A model generated the notes under the pieces. That model saw nothing but the letters and a program-made list of their open reading frames with translations, was not told where the DNA came from and made no database searches. From Bacteroidota bacterium (GTDB lineage: Bacteria > Bacteroidota > Bacteroidia > Bacteroidales > JADFUO01), in NCBI GenBank assembly GCA_030614305.1, contig JAUWKH010000101.1, forward strand, positions 1-6,557: a stretch of DNA of 6,557 nucleotides, in the 5' to 3' direction. The position numbers and the translations under genes are program-made. Positions 6,160 through 6,557 of this stretch are shown here, one piece after another. Positions within the stretch are counted from its first letter, which is position 1. Every line of letters begins with the position of its first letter.

Positions 6160-6177
6160 CCCCGAAAGCTTTCGGGG
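6160..6177. repeat. 18-nt perfect palindrome CCCCGAAAGCTTTCGGGG
   Basis: A second perfect palindrome with the same 16-nt core as 6133-6150, nine bases away. Because both are self-complementary, the pair can also fold on each other as a 16-bp stem whose tip carries the T-loop-like bases between them. Confidence 0.95.
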
Positions 6178-6183
6178 AATTGA

Positions 6184-6480
6184 TTATGAGTCTTTATATT
6201 TGCTTAATAATTTCGTTGATAATTCAGGGTAAAGTTTGAGGTTTCTGATATATTTTTTGCTCTTCATTTTCTTAATATGTCTTTCTATTTTTGTGGCTTG
6301 TGAGAGAGTTTCACAATTGATAAAATGAAAAATTTTCCAGTCTTTAAATCTGGAAGTAAACTTTCTTGAGCCATAATATGCCGATAAATGTCGTTCCAAC
6401 CTTTCTTGCGGATCAAGGCTGGTAGAACCTACATAAAATGTATCTCTTGATGGACTATATAAAATATAACAATACTGCAT
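6184..6480 (-). CDS. Small GIY-YIG endonuclease-like protein
   Basis: With the ATG at 6480-6478 the product has 98 residues, the usual size of stand-alone GIY-YIG (UvrC N-terminal/YhbQ-like) proteins. Catalytic signature: YIL at 5-7 and YVG at 16-18, with conserved Arg/His in RLERH (27-31) and the metal-binding Glu E66 in KIERHIKKMKS. Such proteins cut DNA using one divalent metal; roles include homing and recombination or repair. A longer frame begins with GTG at 6525, but those 15 extra residues are translated tRNA acceptor and terminator sequence, so the ATG is preferred. That ATG abuts the T8 tract of repeat copy 2, leaving no room for its own promoter or ribosome site. The last codons (Asp, Ser) and TAA stop fall in the anticodon-like GACTCATAA. 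It appears intact. Confidence 0.82.
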   Translation of the reverse strand: MQYCYILYSPSRDTFYVGSTSLDPQERLERHLSAYYGSRKFTSRFKDWKIFHFINCETLSQATKIERHIKKMKSKKYIRNLKLYPELSTKLLSKYKDS

Positions 6481-6506
6481 AAAAAAAAGCCGGATTACCC
6501 GGCTTT
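6481..6506 (-). terminator. Rho-independent terminator, repeat copy 2
   Basis: AAAGCCGG (6486-6493) and CCGGCTTT (6499-6506) flank the loop ATTAC. On the minus strand the hairpin ends in eight T residues directly against the nuclease ATG. It would terminate transcripts of the upstream tRNA-like gene before they reach the nuclease gene. Confidence 0.85.
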
Positions 6507-6516
6507 GTAGTTTTTG

Positions 6517-6557
6517 TGGGCCCACCTTCCCGAAAGCTTTCGGGATCGAACCAGCCC
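6517..6557 (-). pseudogene. tRNA-like 3' end in repeat copy 2, partial
   Basis: The same T-loop (GGTTCGATCC), palindrome and acceptor strand TGGGCCC plus A as in copy 1, read on the minus strand. Its 5' part lies outside the window, so it may be an intact tRNA gene with an enlarged T-arm or another remnant. Confidence 0.5.
6528..6545. repeat. 18-nt perfect palindrome TCCCGAAAGCTTTCGGGA, copy 2
   Basis: Identical to 6133-6150 and at the same place within the repeat. Its presence in both copies shows that the palindrome was in the tRNA-like sequence before the repeat was duplicated. Confidence 0.95.

Larger units (their letters stand above)
6086..6162 (-). repeat. Direct repeat copy 1 (terminator plus tRNA 3'-end sequence)
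   Basis: These 77 bp match 6481-6557 at 76 positions (only A6103 versus C6498 differs). In plus orientation the unit runs A8, a GC hairpin, GTAGTTTTT, the decamer GTGGGCCCAC, a palindrome, and ATCGAACCAGCCC. The match to the second copy can only be followed to the window edge, so the true repeat is probably longer. Confidence 0.97.
6122..6192 (-). pseudogene. tRNA-like 3' half (CAT anticodon, Met/Ile2-like) interrupted by palindromes
   Basis: On the minus strand the order is GACTCATAATCA (6192-6181), which looks like a CTCATAA anticodon loop with anticodon CAT; then a palindrome (6177-6160); then CTGGTTCGAT, a T-loop with part of its stem; then a second palindrome (6150-6133); then AGG, the acceptor strand TGGGCCC (6129-6123) and discriminator A6122. 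The motifs are in tRNA order and spacing once the palindromes are set aside. The D-arm, 5' acceptor strand and most of the 5' anticodon stem are absent; nuclease coding sequence stands in their place. The T-loop and acceptor match is good. The anticodon part rests on 12 bases and recall of tRNA-Met genes, so the identity is an inference. Confidence 0.55.
6086..6480 (-). mobile_element. Putative tRNA-associated GIY-YIG homing-type element (395-bp unit)
   Basis: The direct repeats start exactly 395 bp apart (6086 and 6481). The unit between corresponding points holds one nuclease gene, one tRNA-like 3' half and one terminator, all in minus orientation. This is what is expected if an element carrying a GIY-YIG gene entered a tRNA gene near the anticodon loop and brought or duplicated the tRNA 3' half and terminator. 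No transposase, integrase or terminal inverted repeats are present. The limits are inferred; the real element may be offset by the repeat length. Confidence 0.5.
6481..6557 (-). repeat. Direct repeat copy 2, cut by the window edge
   Basis: Matches 6086-6162 at 76 of 77 positions. It lies directly upstream of the nuclease ATG on the minus strand. The last bases (CCAGCCC) agree with copy 1 up to the first bases of its second palindrome, so the repeat very likely continues to the right. Confidence 0.97.

Noticed and set aside
6009..6239. 76-aa plus-strand frame running from dusB into the repeat
   Set aside because: It overlaps the dusB end, then translates terminator, palindromes and tRNA-like sequence; the residues PKAFG are just the palindrome read as codons.
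6481..6525. GTG-initiated N-terminal extension of the GIY-YIG gene
   Set aside because: The 15 added residues encode the tRNA acceptor decamer and terminator hairpin, and the GIY-YIG fold starts at the ATG at 6480.
6086..6557. CRISPR array
   Set aside because: There are only two repeats, 395 bp apart, with a coding gene between them, and no cas genes.

Overview
The window looks like a chromosomal segment from a Bacteroidota (Bacteroidetes) bacterium, probably close to the Bacteroidales/Marinilabiliales. The support is AT-rich DNA, starts mostly without Shine-Dalgarno motifs, several TAnnTTTG boxes of the Bacteroidetes -7 type ahead of genes, and an ExbB - small membrane protein - ExbD - ExbD gene order of the kind seen in this phylum. 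Taxonomy is inferred from these features only.

Layout from left to right: (1) 1-489, minus strand, the N-terminal half of a family 9 (heptosyltransferase-like) glycosyltransferase that runs off the left edge. (2) A 154-bp divergent intergenic region with candidate promoters in both directions. (3) 644-1414, plus strand, a TatD-family metal-dependent hydrolase, followed at once by tRNA-Ser(GGA) at 1444-1531. (4) 1711-4035, a tight four-gene operon: an ExbB/TolQ/MotA-family proton channel with a signal peptide and acidic linker, a four-helix membrane protein of unknown function, and two different ExbD/TolR proteins. Together these should form an inner-membrane, proton-driven motor of the TonB/Tol type. 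(5) A strong hairpin at 4061-4098 between convergent genes, which also contains the stop codon of the minus-strand CPBP-family (Abi/CAAX protease-like) membrane protein at 4084-5016. (6) 5084-6061, plus strand, a DusB-type tRNA-dihydrouridine synthase.

(7) 6086-6557 is the least ordinary part. A 98-aa GIY-YIG endonuclease-like gene (minus strand, 6184-6480) lies between two direct repeats that match at 76 of 77 positions and are offset by 395 bp. Read on the minus strand, each repeat looks like the 3' part of a tRNA (T-loop GGTTCGATCC, acceptor strand TGGGCCC, then A) followed by a hairpin-plus-T8 terminator, but with an 18-nt palindrome built on CCCGAAAGCTTTCGGG in the T-stem. In the left copy the tRNA-like sequence continues through a second palindrome back to GACTCATAATCA, which resembles a CAT anticodon loop and supplies the stop codon of the nuclease gene. 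The simplest reading is a small homing-type element that inserted at a tRNA-Met-like (CAT) gene, duplicated or carried the tRNA 3' half, and left its nuclease between the two copies. The intact or ancestral tRNA should lie just beyond the right edge.

The genes at 644-6061 look like ordinary housekeeping and envelope genes. tRNA-related functions recur (tRNA-Ser, DusB, the tRNA-derived repeats), but nothing shows that they are functionally linked.
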